Source: Streptococcus pneumoniae
Lineage (GTDB): Bacteria; Bacillota; Bacilli; Lactobacillales; Streptococcaceae
Direction: 5' to 3'
NCBI RefSeq assembly: GCF_001096185.1
Contig: NZ_CRPU01000003.1
Coordinates: 62,001-126,000, forward strand
Length of the DNA: 64,000 nt
Shown here: piece after piece, positions 45,244-53,830 of the stretch
How the letters are laid out: each line of letters starts with the position of its first letter
Position numbering within the stretch: the first letter of the stretch is position 1
Translations under genes and position numbers: made by a program
Notes under the pieces: model-generated
What the model saw: only the letters and a program-made list of their open reading frames with translations
Database searches by the model: none
What the model was told of the DNA's origin: nothing

Positions 45244-45900
45244 TTATCCCTCCAAGAACTCAGATAATCCATCCATATATAGTATAGCTGTCAAACCTCT
45301 GTATTGTTGATCCATGATTTTCTCTTTATCAGTTCCTGTAAGAAATTGAGTAACACCTAGCACTGCACCAGTAGCTAATGTAATCCCAGGAGCCAAAAAA
45401 CCTAGTAGTGCACCTCCTGCTATCAAAGCTGCTTTATTTCCACCAACGACATCATTAACTGCATCTAAAGCTTGCTCTGGAAGTGATTTTGAAAATTCTA
45501 TCTTTTCAAAGTCAGACTTATATCCACGACAAAAATCAACAAATTCATCATAAGTTTCTGGTTGACTAATAACTTCTGATACTAGCATCATCCCACGTTT
45601 TCCTAACCAACCATATTTCATTCCATATTTTTCAAATTTTATGTTCATGCTTGATATTTCATTCTTACTTGATTGATTGTCGCCAATAAAGAGTACATGT
45701 TGTTCAGAGGTTAAAGTTGCCATATTAGCTAGATAGTCCTTTTCGAGCCATACAGCTACTTCAATCGCACCATCTTTTGTGCCAACAATTAAATTATCTT
45801 CATCATCATTTGTACTTACAAGTTGACGTAAATAATTACCGTATCCATGAGTTTTATCATCGCAAACAATAATCAATTTTGTAACATTTTGTCCAAACAT
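45244..45900 (-). CDS. Unknown 218-residue protein, first gene of the two-gene module
   Basis: Not recognised. I start at the ATG at 45900 (GGAG 7 nt upstream); the open frame continues 42 codons upstream into the promoter region. Residues 1-150 look like a cytosolic alpha/beta domain (VTKLIIVCDDKTHGYGNYL, QHVLFIGDNQSSK). Residues 157-187 form a Gly/Ala-rich hydrophobic hairpin (AALIAGGALLGFLAPGITLA..), and the last 30 are soluble. No signal peptide. It has its own TTGTCA/TATAAT promoter. Size and hydrophobic hairpin resemble effector or immunity subunits of two-gene conflict systems, but this is inference. Confidence 0.78.
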   Translation of the reverse strand: MFGQNVTKLIIVCDDKTHGYGNYLRQLVSTNDDEDNLIVGTKDGAIEVAVWLEKDYLANMATLTSEQHVLFIGDNQSSKNEISSMNIKFEKYGMKYGWLGKRGMMLVSEVISQPETYDEFVDFCRGYKSDFEKIEFSKSLPEQALDAVNDVVGGNKAALIAGGALLGFLAPGITLATGAVLGVTQFLTGTDKEKIMDQQYRGLTAILYMDGLSEFLEG

Positions 45901-46009
45901 AAAGTTTCTCCATTTTTTTCTAAAATTTATAATTTTTTCTTCTTGATAAGTTTCATAATAGAATGTATAACATGTCCTACAATATCCATTAAAATAGTTT
46001 CGTGCGCTT

Positions 46010-46039
46010 ATTATACCATTTAGCAATGTATGTTGACAA
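46010..46039 (-). promoter_or_regulatory. Promoter of the two-gene module
   Basis: Minus strand TTGTCA (46034-46039), 18-bp spacer, TATAAT (46010-46015) with TG extension. It lies inside the inserted DNA, about 100 nt ahead of the first start codon. Confidence 0.8.
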
Positions 46040-46087
46040 GATGAAAAAAGCCTTGTCTTATATAATACAAAGCTTATTTCATTATTT

Positions 46088-46142
46088 TACCTCACCAAAA
46101 CCAGCCTTCATTATCGTCAATGGCTTGGGCTTCTTTGCGTTT
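46088..46142 (-). repeat. 55-bp direct repeat, right copy
   Basis: Contains the 3' end and stop codon of the PspC-domain gene. Partner of 43599-43653. Confidence 0.92.
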
Positions 46143-46364
46143 ACGTGGGCCTGTTCCGTACATTTCTGCTTCGATTTCTTCCTTGGTTGGCATGACAGAA
46201 GCTAGGATGATATAGATAATCACGCCAAGTCCAAAGTTTGCGACTGTAAAAATGGCAAACAGAAAACGAACAAGGGTAACATCAAAGTTCCACTTGTCTG
46301 ACAAACCTGCCAGAACTCCTGAAATCATACGATTTCGTCTCATTTTATAAAATTTACTGTTCAT
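46092..46364 (-). CDS. PspC-domain small membrane protein
   Basis: 90 residues from the ATG at 46364 (AGAGGAA site). PspC domain (MRRNRMISGVLAGLSDKWNFDVTLVR with AGLSDKW helix, one long membrane segment VANFGLGVIIYIILASV). PspC-domain proteins are linked to the phage-shock/envelope-stress response; this is not the choline-binding PspC adhesin. Its last 17 codons are duplicated 2.4 kb away, so the neighbouring insertion used this gene's 3' end. Confidence 0.9.
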   Translation of the reverse strand: MNSKFYKMRRNRMISGVLAGLSDKWNFDVTLVRFLFAIFTVANFGLGVIIYIILASVMPTKEEIEAEMYGTGPRKRKEAQAIDDNEGWFW

Positions 46365-46422
46365 GATATTTCCTCTTTCTGCTAGGTTAGACATAGTATA
46401 TCACGGGTAGGCTCGGCTTTCA

Positions 46423-46872
46423 TCAGTCCTCAGGCTGATTTATCAGTAGCAATTTACCTCGACAAAGTCCACAGCGATAGCGTTTGGTATCAATCCTACG
46501 CTTGCGATGATACCTTTGCTGGCAGGATTGGCAACGATAGAGATTGAGTGGTTTGGAGTTACTATTTGGCAAGGTTGGTACAAAGCGTAATCCATCCACT
46601 GCTTTCAACAGTTCCTTAAAATCCCTATCCTTGTGTTGATAGCCCTTCCCTTGAAAATAGAGGTGATAATGACAGAGTTCATGGCGGACAATTTTCCTAA
46701 AAACGTCTAAACCGAGTTCCTGATAAACCTTGGGATTAAAATCCAAATGCCCATCTTTGGGGAAAAATCGCCCACCTGTCGAACGTAGACGAGAATTCCA
46801 CTGAGCTTGATGGATAAAAGGTCTGCCGAAGTCTTTTAGTGAAACCTGCTTGACGTAATCAGTCAGTTTCAT
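46423..46872 (-). CDS. SprT-like zinc metalloprotease-domain protein
   Basis: 149 residues from an ATG inside the end of tex (14-nt overlap). HExxH-type motif in [16 protein letters not shown] and a C-terminal zinc ribbon CQSCQQRY...CGLCRGK. SprT/Spartan-like family; role in bacteria not established. No Shine-Dalgarno of its own, so translation is probably coupled to tex. Confidence 0.88.
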   Translation of the reverse strand: MKLTDYVKQVSLKDFGRPFIHQAQWNSRLRSTGGRFFPKDGHLDFNPKVYQELGLDVFRKIVRHELCHYHLYFQGKGYQHKDRDFKELLKAVDGLRFVPTLPNSNSKPLNLYRCQSCQQRYHRKRRIDTKRYRCGLCRGKLLLINQPED

Positions 46873-48988
46873 TTGGAGCGAGGAGCGACAGATTGACTTT
46901 TTCACGTTCAGTATCAATTTTCTTGACCCAAACGGTCACCAAATCTCCGACTGACACCACTTGGCTTGGGTGTTTGATAAATTTGCGACTCATATGGGAA
47001 ATATGAATCAAGCCGTCCTCATGAATCCCAATGTCAACGAAGGCACCAAAGTCAACGACATTACGCACCACACCCTCTAGCTTCTGACCAACCACTAAAT
47101 CCTTGATGTCTAGGACATCTTGGCGAAGCACAGGTGCGTCAAAGGAATCACGGAAATCTCGACCTGGCTTGAGAAGGTCGGCAATGATATCTTTAAGGGT
47201 TTCTGGACCAAGGTCTAGCTCTTGCGCCATTCCCTTGACTGAAAGCGACTTGAGTTTGCCTTGGGCTTCTTCGTTTAGGTCTTTAATGTCCAAACGTTTG
47301 AAGAGTTCCTTAACGGCAGTGTAATTTTCTGGGTGAACTCCTGTATTATCAAGGATATTGCTACTTTCAGGGATGCGAAGGAAACCAGCTGCCTGTTCAA
47401 AGGCCTTGGCACCCAGACGCGGAACTTTCTTGATTTGGGCGCGTGAAGTGATTTTTCCTTCTTCCTCACGGTATTTGACGATATTTTCAGAGATGGTTTT
47501 ATTGAGTCCAGCTACGTGTGAAAGAAGAGCTGGGCTGGCCGTATTGACATTGACACCGACTTGGTTAACTACCGTATCCACGACAAAATCCAGACTTTCA
47601 GACAGTTTCTTCTGGCTGACATCGTGCTGGTACTGACCGACACCAATTGACTTAGGATCGATTTTGACCAATTCAGCAAGAGGATCTTGTAAACGACGGG
47701 CGATAGAAATAGCAGAGCGTTTTTCAACGGTCAAGTCTGGAAATTCCTGACGAGCTAATTCACTAGCAGAATAGACAGAAGCACCACTTTCATTGACGAT
47801 AACATAGCTGACTTCTAGAAAATCTTTAAGAACTTCCGCCACGAAGGCTTCACTTTCACGACTAGCAGTACCATTTCCGATGGCAATAATCTCTACACCG
47901 TATTGACCAATCAAATCTGCCAAATCTTTCTTGGCTTCTTCGATTTGACGAGCTGTTGCTGGTTTGACAGGATAAATGACCTGAGTTGTCAGCATTTTCC
48001 CAGTTGCATCCACGACAGCTAGCTTGGCACCTGTACGAAAGGCAGGGTCAAATCCAAGAACCACGCGCCCTTTCAGAGGAGCAACCAAGAGCAGATTGCG
48101 CAGATTGTCAGAAAAGAGTTGGATAGCCCCTTCTTCTGCTTTTTCAGTCAATTCTGTTCGAATACGGCGCTCGATAGCTGGCAAAACTTTTTTCTTAACA
48201 GATTGCTGAACAACTTCATCAATATAGGTATTTTTTACCTTGAAACGAGCAGCAAAGAATGCAAGAATACGGTCCGTTGCATGTTCAAAACCGACCTTCA
48301 AGACACCTAGCTTCTCCCCACGATTGAGGGCTAAGGTACGATACCCCTGCATATTTCCAACTGTCTCTGAAAAATCATAATAAATCTGAAAAACCTGTTT
48401 TTCATCAAGACTTTCATCCTTGACTTGGGAAGTGAGTTTAGAGTGTCTCAGCACTTCCTGATAAGTCATGGAACGCAAGGTCACATCTTCCGATAAGGCT
48501 TCGACCAAGATATCAACTGCACCAGCCAAGGCTTCCTTACCAGTCGCAAATCCTTCACAGACAAACTTCTCAGCCTCTTTCTCTAAGTCGGCTACATTCT
48601 GCAAAATCAGGCGAGCAAGTGGGAAGAGTCCGGCTTCACGGGCAATAGTTGCCTTGGTTCGACGTTTTTCCTTGTATGGAAGATAGAGTTCTTCTACGTC
48701 TGCTAGTTTTTCGGCAGCTAAGATAGCTTCTTCCAACTCCTTGGTCAGCTTACCTTGCTCTTGAATCTTAGCTAAAACAGCTTCCTTGCGGTCATTGAGA
48801 TTGGTCAGACTTTTATCCAAGTCGATAATGGCCTTAATTGCCACCTCATCCAAACTACCAGTCATGTCCTTGCGATAACGCGCGATAAAAGGAATAGTCG
48901 CCCCTTCAGCTGTCAAACTTAGAACGGTATCAATTTGCTTTAACGTCACTCCCAAATCTTGGGAGATTTTTTCATATTTTTTATCCAT
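46859..48988 (-). CDS. tex: Tex, S1-domain RNA-binding transcription accessory protein
   Basis: 709 residues from the ATG at 48988. Tex N-terminal helical domain, YqgF-like RNase-H fold ([19 protein letters not shown]), helix-hairpin-helix ([20 protein letters not shown]) and a C-terminal S1 domain ([20 protein letters not shown]). Binds nucleic acid and affects transcription; named for toxin expression in Bordetella. A TATAAT box lies only 6 nt before this ATG, so the mRNA may be leaderless; a longer frame start 21 codons upstream would precede that promoter. Confidence 0.94.
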   Translation of the reverse strand: MDKKYEKISQDLGVTLKQIDTVLSLTAEGATIPFIARYRKDMTGSLDEVAIKAIIDLDKSLTNLNDRKEAVLAKIQEQGKLTKELEEAILAAEKLADVEELYLPYKEKRRTKATIAREAGLFPLARLILQNVADLEKEAEKFVCEGFATGKEALAGAVDILVEALSEDVTLRSMTYQEVLRHSKLTSQVKDESLDEKQVFQIYYDFSETVGNMQGYRTLALNRGEKLGVLKVGFEHATDRILAFFAARFKVKNTYIDEVVQQSVKKKVLPAIERRIRTELTEKAEEGAIQLFSDNLRNLLLVAPLKGRVVLGFDPAFRTGAKLAVVDATGKMLTTQVIYPVKPATARQIEEAKKDLADLIGQYGVEIIAIGNGTASRESEAFVAEVLKDFLEVSYVIVNESGASVYSASELARQEFPDLTVEKRSAISIARRLQDPLAELVKIDPKSIGVGQYQHDVSQKKLSESLDFVVDTVVNQVGVNVNTASPALLSHVAGLNKTISENIVKYREEEGKITSRAQIKKVPRLGAKAFEQAAGFLRIPESSNILDNTGVHPENYTAVKELFKRLDIKDLNEEAQGKLKSLSVKGMAQELDLGPETLKDIIADLLKPGRDFRDSFDAPVLRQDVLDIKDLVVGQKLEGVVRNVVDFGAFVDIGIHEDGLIHISHMSRKFIKHPSQVVSVGDLVTVWVKKIDTEREKVNLSLLAPNETD

Positions 48989-48994
48989 AAATCT

Positions 48995-49003
48995 ATTATA
49001 CCA
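48995..49003 (-). promoter_or_regulatory. Extended -10 of tex, leaderless-mRNA spacing
   Basis: Minus strand TGGTATAAT ends at 48995; the tex ATG begins at 48988, where transcription should start. No Shine-Dalgarno fits between them. Confidence 0.65.
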
Positions 49004-49033
49004 CAAGCTGGAAGGCTTGCTCCAATCCTTTTC

Positions 49034-49183
49034 ATACTCAACGAAAATCAAAAAGCAAACTAGGAAGCTAGCCGCAGGCTGCTCAAAATACTGTTTTGAA
49101 GTTGTAGATAAGACTGACGAAGTCAGTCACATATATACGGCAAGACGAAGCTGACGTGGTTTGAAGAGATTTTCGAAGAGTAT
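49034..49183 (-). repeat. BOX element (A-B-C)
   Basis: boxC, a single boxB and boxA in minus-strand order A-B-C, upstream of tex and of the divergent small gene. Confidence 0.93.
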
Positions 49184-49267
49184 CAACTATCGAAAACAAA
49201 TTAAAAAACTCCCTTTTCCTCAAAATAATAGTATAATAGAGGTAGAATTTAGAATCGAGGTACACCT

Positions 49268-49399
49268 ATGGCTGTAAAATTTACAAAACGAGACGACTTG
49301 GACAAGATGTTTGAAGAGTTTGCTAAACTCCCTGATTTGAAACAAGTCACTTTCCCTGATGACAAAGAGAAAAAAGCCAAAACAGAAAAGAAAAACTAG
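49268..49399 (+). CDS. 43-residue conserved small protein (SPJ_0845-like)
   Basis: ATG at 49268 behind GAGG; sequence opens MAVKFTKRDDLDKMFEEFAK and ends in a Lys-rich tail. I recall a streptococcal family of this kind named after SPJ_0845; function unknown. Its TAG is followed immediately by the next gene's ATG. TATAAT at 49232-49237 is its likely -10. Charged and soluble. Confidence 0.8.
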   Translation: MAVKFTKRDDLDKMFEEFAKLPDLKQVTFPDDKEKKAKTEKKN

Positions 49400-50305
49400 A
49401 TGACTGCTTTCCAACAACTCCCATCTAGTGTACTTCAAACTGGAGCCATTTTTCTCTCCATTATCATCGAAGCCCTTCCCTTCGTTCTGATAGGAAGCAT
49501 TGTCTCAGGGCTGATTGAGGTCTATATCACACCTGGCAAGGTTTATCATTTTCTCCCTCGAAATCGTTGGGGGAGAATCTTTTTTGGCACTTTCGTCGGG
49601 ATGCTTTTCCCCTCTTGTGAATGTGGGATTGTCCCCATTATCAATCGTTTTTTGGAAAAGAAGGTTCCCAGTTACACGGCCGTTCCCTTTCTTGTAACAG
49701 CACCTGTTATCAATCCCATTGTTCTTTTTGCGACCTATTCTGCCTTTGGCAACTCCTTCCATATCGCGCTGTTACGAGCTCTGGGTTCCATCGTTGTGGC
49801 TGTAATACTAGGAATTTTTCTAGGATTTTTCTGGCAAGAACCGATTCAGAAAGAAAATCGTCTGGCCTGTCATGAGCACGATTTTTCTCACTTGAGTCCT
49901 GCAAAAAAAGTTTTTCAGGTCTTTGTGCAGGCCATTGATGAATTTTTCGATACAGGTCGTTATTTGGTATTTGGCTGTCTCTTTGCTTCTATAATACAGG
50001 TCTACGTTCCGACTCGGATTCTGACCTCTATCAGTGCGACCCCTCTTTTTGCCATCCTGCTCTTGATGATTTTAGCCTTTCTTCTTTCGCTCTGTAGTGA
50101 GGCGGATGCCTTTATCGGGGCTTCTCTTCTCTCGAGTTTCGGATTGGCACCAGTTATGGCCTTTCTGGTGATTGGCCCAATGCTGGATATCAAAAATATT
50201 CTCATGATGAAAAATTACTTGAAAGCACGATTTATCAGTCACTTCATAACGATTGTGACTCTTGTCGTCTTAGTCTATTCTCTCTTGATTGGAGTCATCC
50301 TATGA
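49400..50305 (+). CDS. DUF318/YraQ (ArsP-like) permease
   Basis: 301 residues, eight to nine membrane helices in two repeats. The family cysteine motif FPSCECGIVPIINRFL lies in the first half and LCSEADAFIGASL in the second. YraQ/ArsP_2 permeases are thought to move metals, metalloids or organoarsenicals; the substrate is unknown here. It begins right after the 43-residue gene and overlaps the next gene by 4 nt, so three genes form one operon. Confidence 0.88.
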   Translation: MTAFQQLPSSVLQTGAIFLSIIIEALPFVLIGSIVSGLIEVYITPGKVYHFLPRNRWGRIFFGTFVGMLFPSCECGIVPIINRFLEKKVPSYTAVPFLVTAPVINPIVLFATYSAFGNSFHIALLRALGSIVVAVILGIFLGFFWQEPIQKENRLACHEHDFSHLSPAKKVFQVFVQAIDEFFDTGRYLVFGCLFASIIQVYVPTRILTSISATPLFAILLLMILAFLLSLCSEADAFIGASLLSSFGLAPVMAFLVIGPMLDIKNILMMKNYLKARFISHFITIVTLVVLVYSLLIGVIL

Positions 50306-51117
50306 TTCGATTTTTAGTTTTAGCTGGCTATTTTGAACTGACTATTTACCTCCATCTGTCGGGCAAATTAAACCAGTACATCAACATGCACTATTCCTAT
50401 CTGGCCTATATCTCCATGGTGCTTTCCTTTATCTTGGCAATTGTTCAATTGTATATCTGGATGAAGCGAGTCAAAACCCACAGTCATCTGAACAGTCGAT
50501 TGGCCAAGATGACGAGTCTTGCTCTTCTGACCATTCCACTTGTCGTTGGCTTAACTTTCCCAACTGTTAGTTTGGATTCTCAGACCGTTTCTGCCAAAGG
50601 CTATCATTTCCCTCTATCGGAAGGAACGGATCTGGCCATTCAGACAAGTGAAGGGACGACAAGCCAATATTTGAAACCAGATACCAGTTCTTATTTTTCA
50701 AAATCAGCCTATGAAAAGGAAATGCGAACGGCGGCGGATAAATACTTGTCCCAAGATAGCATTAACATTACTAACGAAAACTATATGGAAGTCATGGAAG
50801 CTATCTACGACTATCCAGATGAGTTTGAGGGCAAGACAATCCAGTTTACAGGCTTTGTCTATAATGACCCCAGTCATGCCAATAGCCAATTTCTGTTCCG
50901 CTTTGGCATTATTCACTGTATCGCAGATTCTGGTGTCTATGGTTTGTTGACCAAGGGAAATACCCGTCAGTACGAGAACAATACCTGGATAACAGCCAAA
51001 GGAAAACTGGTCAATCACTACCATAAAGAACTCAAACAAAACCTCCCAACCTTGGAAATCGAAAGCTTTACCAAAGTCGATAAACCAGAAAATCCCTATG
51101 TTTATCGAGCTTTTTAA
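50302..51117 (+). CDS. TIGR03943-family membrane protein (YcgQ-like)
   Basis: 271 residues: three membrane helices at the N-terminus (FLVLAGYFELTIYLHL; YLAYISMVLSFILAIVQLYIW; LALLTIPLVVGLTF) then a soluble C-terminal domain (YPDEFEGKTIQFTGFVYND, FGIIHCIADSGVYGLL). Constant genomic partner of the DUF318 permease (ycgR-ycgQ in Bacillus). Function unproven; an accessory subunit of the permease is the usual guess. Confidence 0.87.
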   Translation: MIRFLVLAGYFELTIYLHLSGKLNQYINMHYSYLAYISMVLSFILAIVQLYIWMKRVKTHSHLNSRLAKMTSLALLTIPLVVGLTFPTVSLDSQTVSAKGYHFPLSEGTDLAIQTSEGTTSQYLKPDTSSYFSKSAYEKEMRTAADKYLSQDSINITNENYMEVMEAIYDYPDEFEGKTIQFTGFVYNDPSHANSQFLFRFGIIHCIADSGVYGLLTKGNTRQYENNTWITAKGKLVNHYHKELKQNLPTLEIESFTKVDKPENPYVYRAF

Positions 51118-51130
51118 GAAAATCAAGATA

Positions 51131-51181
51131 AAAACGAACAAGTTCTCTTCTGAATGACAGAAAAGAGCCTGTTCGTTTTTT
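51131..51181 (+). terminator. Terminator of the DUF318 operon
   Basis: Long imperfect stem with AAAACGAACA / TGTTCGTTTT at its base and further pairing (TTCTCTT/AAAGAG) inside; T6 tail. Confidence 0.85.
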
Positions 51182-51271
51182 GTTGAGTATTGTATAGTAG
51201 AATATAAATTGCGATTTTTAAAATGATATATAACTAGTGAACAATTCACAAATCAAATACATTTTCATTCT

Positions 51272-51583
51272 CTACTTAATACTATGCTTATTCATCTTTT
51301 GTTCAAAAATAGTTGTGATAATCTGACGTAGTTCTTCTCGTTCTTTTTCTGGGATTTCACCACTTGTTTGAGCTGCAGCGTAAAGCTCAGGGTGTTCAAC
51401 TGAAATGCGTTTAATCGTACGTGTCGTAGCATGTTTTCTGACGAAAAATGGGATTCGCTTAATCAAGTCTTGTGGGACAAGCGCAAGAATCTTCTCAGCA
51501 GTTTCCTTGTCACTAATCTTAGACGTCGTCAGCCCATTCTTTATCATTTCCTGTTCTTTTTCTGTAAAATCTTTTAATTCCAT
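51272..51583 (-). CDS. Hypothetical 103-residue cytosolic protein
   Basis: ATG at 51583 behind AGGAGG (9 nt). Mostly helical and charged (ELKDFTEKEQEMIKNGL; VPQDLIKRIPFFVRKHATT), no membrane segment or signal. No family recognised. Stands alone between a plus-strand operon and the KAP gene. Confidence 0.7.
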   Translation of the reverse strand: MELKDFTEKEQEMIKNGLTTSKISDKETAEKILALVPQDLIKRIPFFVRKHATTRTIKRISVEHPELYAAAQTSGEIPEKEREELRQIITTIFEQKMNKHSIK

Positions 51584-51722
51584 CTGATTAGTCCTCCTAT
51601 TTTCTCTAAATTAAATTATATACTAATACAGATGAAACTACAAAGAATAAACTTTAAGAAATCTTCTCACTGATAAGATTTTAGCATTTAGTCAACTAAT
51701 AAAAGTAAAATTCACTAAAAAG

Positions 51723-53510
51723 TTAAATATAATTTTTTACATTTTCCAAGAGCTTAAAAAAATCATTTATAAAAGTTTTTTCAAATTCGTCATACTTTTG
51801 AGGATTCTCTCGTAACATTTTAGCGTTAAAATGTTTATAAGTATTTCTATTTATCTTTCCTACTAGTTTCTTATCAACATAAATTTGTATACCATCATTA
51901 TTTATATTTCCATAAGTATCACCCGATATATAAATAGAATTTGATTTATTATTTCGGGAATAGATATTTAAGCCTTGTCCTTTCCCTTGTGTTAATCTAA
52001 CAACATTATATTCATTAGCTATTTTTATAAAATCTAATGAAATTGACATTTCGCGTTCTTCCTTATTCTCTTTTCCAAAATACTCTGGTTTTGAAAGGTC
52101 GAAATGATTAGTATTAACCAGTGTATTAAATAATTTACGAATAACGAACTGAACATCTTCATTCGGTGAATGATTTTGAGTTGATGTTTTATCTATATCT
52201 AAGTTTCCAGTTGAAATTGTACTTGAAGAACTCATTTTTTTCATCAAATTCTCGAACTCTTCAACTTCTAATTTATCAACATTATATCTAAGTAATAATT
52301 TCAAAGTATTAAAAAATTTTCTGAAAGATTCTAATTCCTTTTGGTTTTTAAAACTAAAGATACCATAACGAAATACAAGAGAATTATAATCAGCATCATC
52401 AGGTATTTCAAATGAATTTTCAAGTAAATCAATAAGAAAATATTTGGTTTCTTCCGAATCTTCTGGACTATTGTTATATGAAGTTAATAAATAGTCATAA
52501 GCTTCATTAAAGCGTAATTGAAAACATACTGTAGATATGATTAGTAATTTATCATCATTGTCTAACTCATTATTTGGATTTATAATATGCATCAAGAGAC
52601 TAACAGAATTGAATAATCTGTTAATACTGCGAGGATTATTTCCTATTGAATCTCTAATTAATTGAGTTATATTCTTTGTAACATCATTATCAAAAGAAAA
52701 ATTAATTTTTTTCAAAGATACATTAACAAAGTTCTCCATATGATAATTTGCTACCGGTACAGTAAAAGGTACTTGAATTATTTTCTCAAAAAAAGCTTTT
52801 CCTTTTTCATTGTCCAAATCATCACCATACTTACTTTTTGTTCCTCTTAAAACAACATTATAATCAATAGCTAAAACAAAGACACAATTTCTACAATCTA
52901 AGAAAAGTTTTAAAATTTCTAGGAATTCAATCGCTTTTTGAGGGAATAATCTGTCAAGGTCATCTATGAAAATTACTATCTTTTCATAATTATTTTCTTT
53001 GACAGACTCATCAATCATATTTTGTAGATTTTGTTTTAGATTTTTTAGGTTATTAGATTTCTCTTCATTGCTTATAAATTTTAGAAGTTGATTATTAATT
53101 TTTTCAATATTTAAGAGACCAAAATCTAGTTTAAGATATTCCATACTTTTTGTAATAACTGCCAAAGATTTTTTTAAGTTTTCTATTTTATTTACATCAG
53201 TTACTTCTAATTCATCAATTAAATCTGTGATTAACGTGACTGCTAAATTCTTATCCATATCAAATTGTGAATATTGCCAAGTATTAAAAAAGATTGTTTT
53301 AATTTTTCCTTTTGAATTATTGAAAGAATTTTCTTTAAGTTTTTCCTCGACCTGATACATAATACTAGTTTTTCCAGTTCCCCAATCACCTTGAATAGCC
53401 AGTGTTAAAGGAGTCTCACATCCTGAAATAAAATTTGATAATCCAATAATATATTCGTCAATCTTAAATTCATCTTTTACTGTTGGAACATCTGAAAATG
53501 AATTGTACAT
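51723..53510 (-). CDS. KAP-family P-loop NTPase
   Basis: 595 residues from the ATG at 53510, with AAAGGA 6 nt upstream (the TTG five codons earlier is part of the leader). KAP-type Walker A GDWGTGKTS (residues 41-48) and Walker B KIVIFIDDLDRL (178-187). No obvious membrane helices interrupt the ATPase as in many KAP proteins. The C-terminal 250 residues are unrecognised and very Asn/Lys-rich. The gene is strongly AT-rich beside core genes, a mark of transfer. KAP NTPases occur in several anti-phage systems, so a single-gene defence role is plausible but unproven. Confidence 0.85.
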   Translation of the reverse strand: MYNSFSDVPTVKDEFKIDEYIIGLSNFISGCETPLTLAIQGDWGTGKTSIMYQVEEKLKENSFNNSKGKIKTIFFNTWQYSQFDMDKNLAVTLITDLIDELEVTDVNKIENLKKSLAVITKSMEYLKLDFGLLNIEKINNQLLKFISNEEKSNNLKNLKQNLQNMIDESVKENNYEKIVIFIDDLDRLFPQKAIEFLEILKLFLDCRNCVFVLAIDYNVVLRGTKSKYGDDLDNEKGKAFFEKIIQVPFTVPVANYHMENFVNVSLKKINFSFDNDVTKNITQLIRDSIGNNPRSINRLFNSVSLLMHIINPNNELDNDDKLLIISTVCFQLRFNEAYDYLLTSYNNSPEDSEETKYFLIDLLENSFEIPDDADYNSLVFRYGIFSFKNQKELESFRKFFNTLKLLLRYNVDKLEVEEFENLMKKMSSSSTISTGNLDIDKTSTQNHSPNEDVQFVIRKLFNTLVNTNHFDLSKPEYFGKENKEEREMSISLDFIKIANEYNVVRLTQGKGQGLNIYSRNNKSNSIYISGDTYGNINNDGIQIYVDKKLVGKINRNTYKHFNAKMLRENPQKYDEFEKTFINDFFKLLENVKNYI

Positions 53511-53602
53511 ATAATTTCCTTTCAAAATATTTTATTTATAGTTTATTAAATTTAGAATAACATTCAATTTATTTTGTGTTAATGACATTAAATTTTAAGG
53601 TT

Positions 53603-53818
53603 CTAAAAAGCAATGATTGTTAGAGATATTTTACAAAACATCTTATCTTCCTCCTCAGTCACTTCCCATACTTCTGATTGATAGCCATTCCCATCAATAT
53701 CGTATCTTTGGATATAACCAATAAATGTTTCATTTTTTCGTGGTTTTCGACTGTTAATTATCGTACTCACCCGTATACCTATAAAGAATAAACATAAAAT
53801 GCCTAATACTATATCCAT
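53603..53818 (-). CDS. Small single-span membrane protein, hypothetical
   Basis: 71 residues. One N-terminal hydrophobic segment (MDIVLGILCLFFIGIRVSTII), then a basic patch and a soluble region (ETFIGYIQRYDIDGNGYQ). GAGG lies 9 nt before the ATG. It begins 12 nt after the lipoprotein stop, so it is probably cotranscribed with it. Not recognised. Confidence 0.6.
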   Translation of the reverse strand: MDIVLGILCLFFIGIRVSTIINSRKPRKNETFIGYIQRYDIDGNGYQSEVWEVTEEEDKMFCKISLTIIAF

Positions 53819-53830
53819 GTTAGATTACCT

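Noticed and set aside
43732-45900. Two-gene module called as a toxin/immunity pair or a named defence system
   Set aside because: No recognisable toxin, nuclease or immunity motif; a possible PD-(D/E)xK reading of VDRSHDFGSADI does not show the required E-x-K spacing.
49083-49265. 60-codon minus-strand ORF beside the BOX element
   Set aside because: Overlaps BOX sequence, no ribosome site, low-complexity hydrophobic translation.
50704-51249. 181-codon ORF antisense to the TIGR03943 gene and its terminator
   Set aside because: Runs through a strong terminator and over a convincing coding gene.
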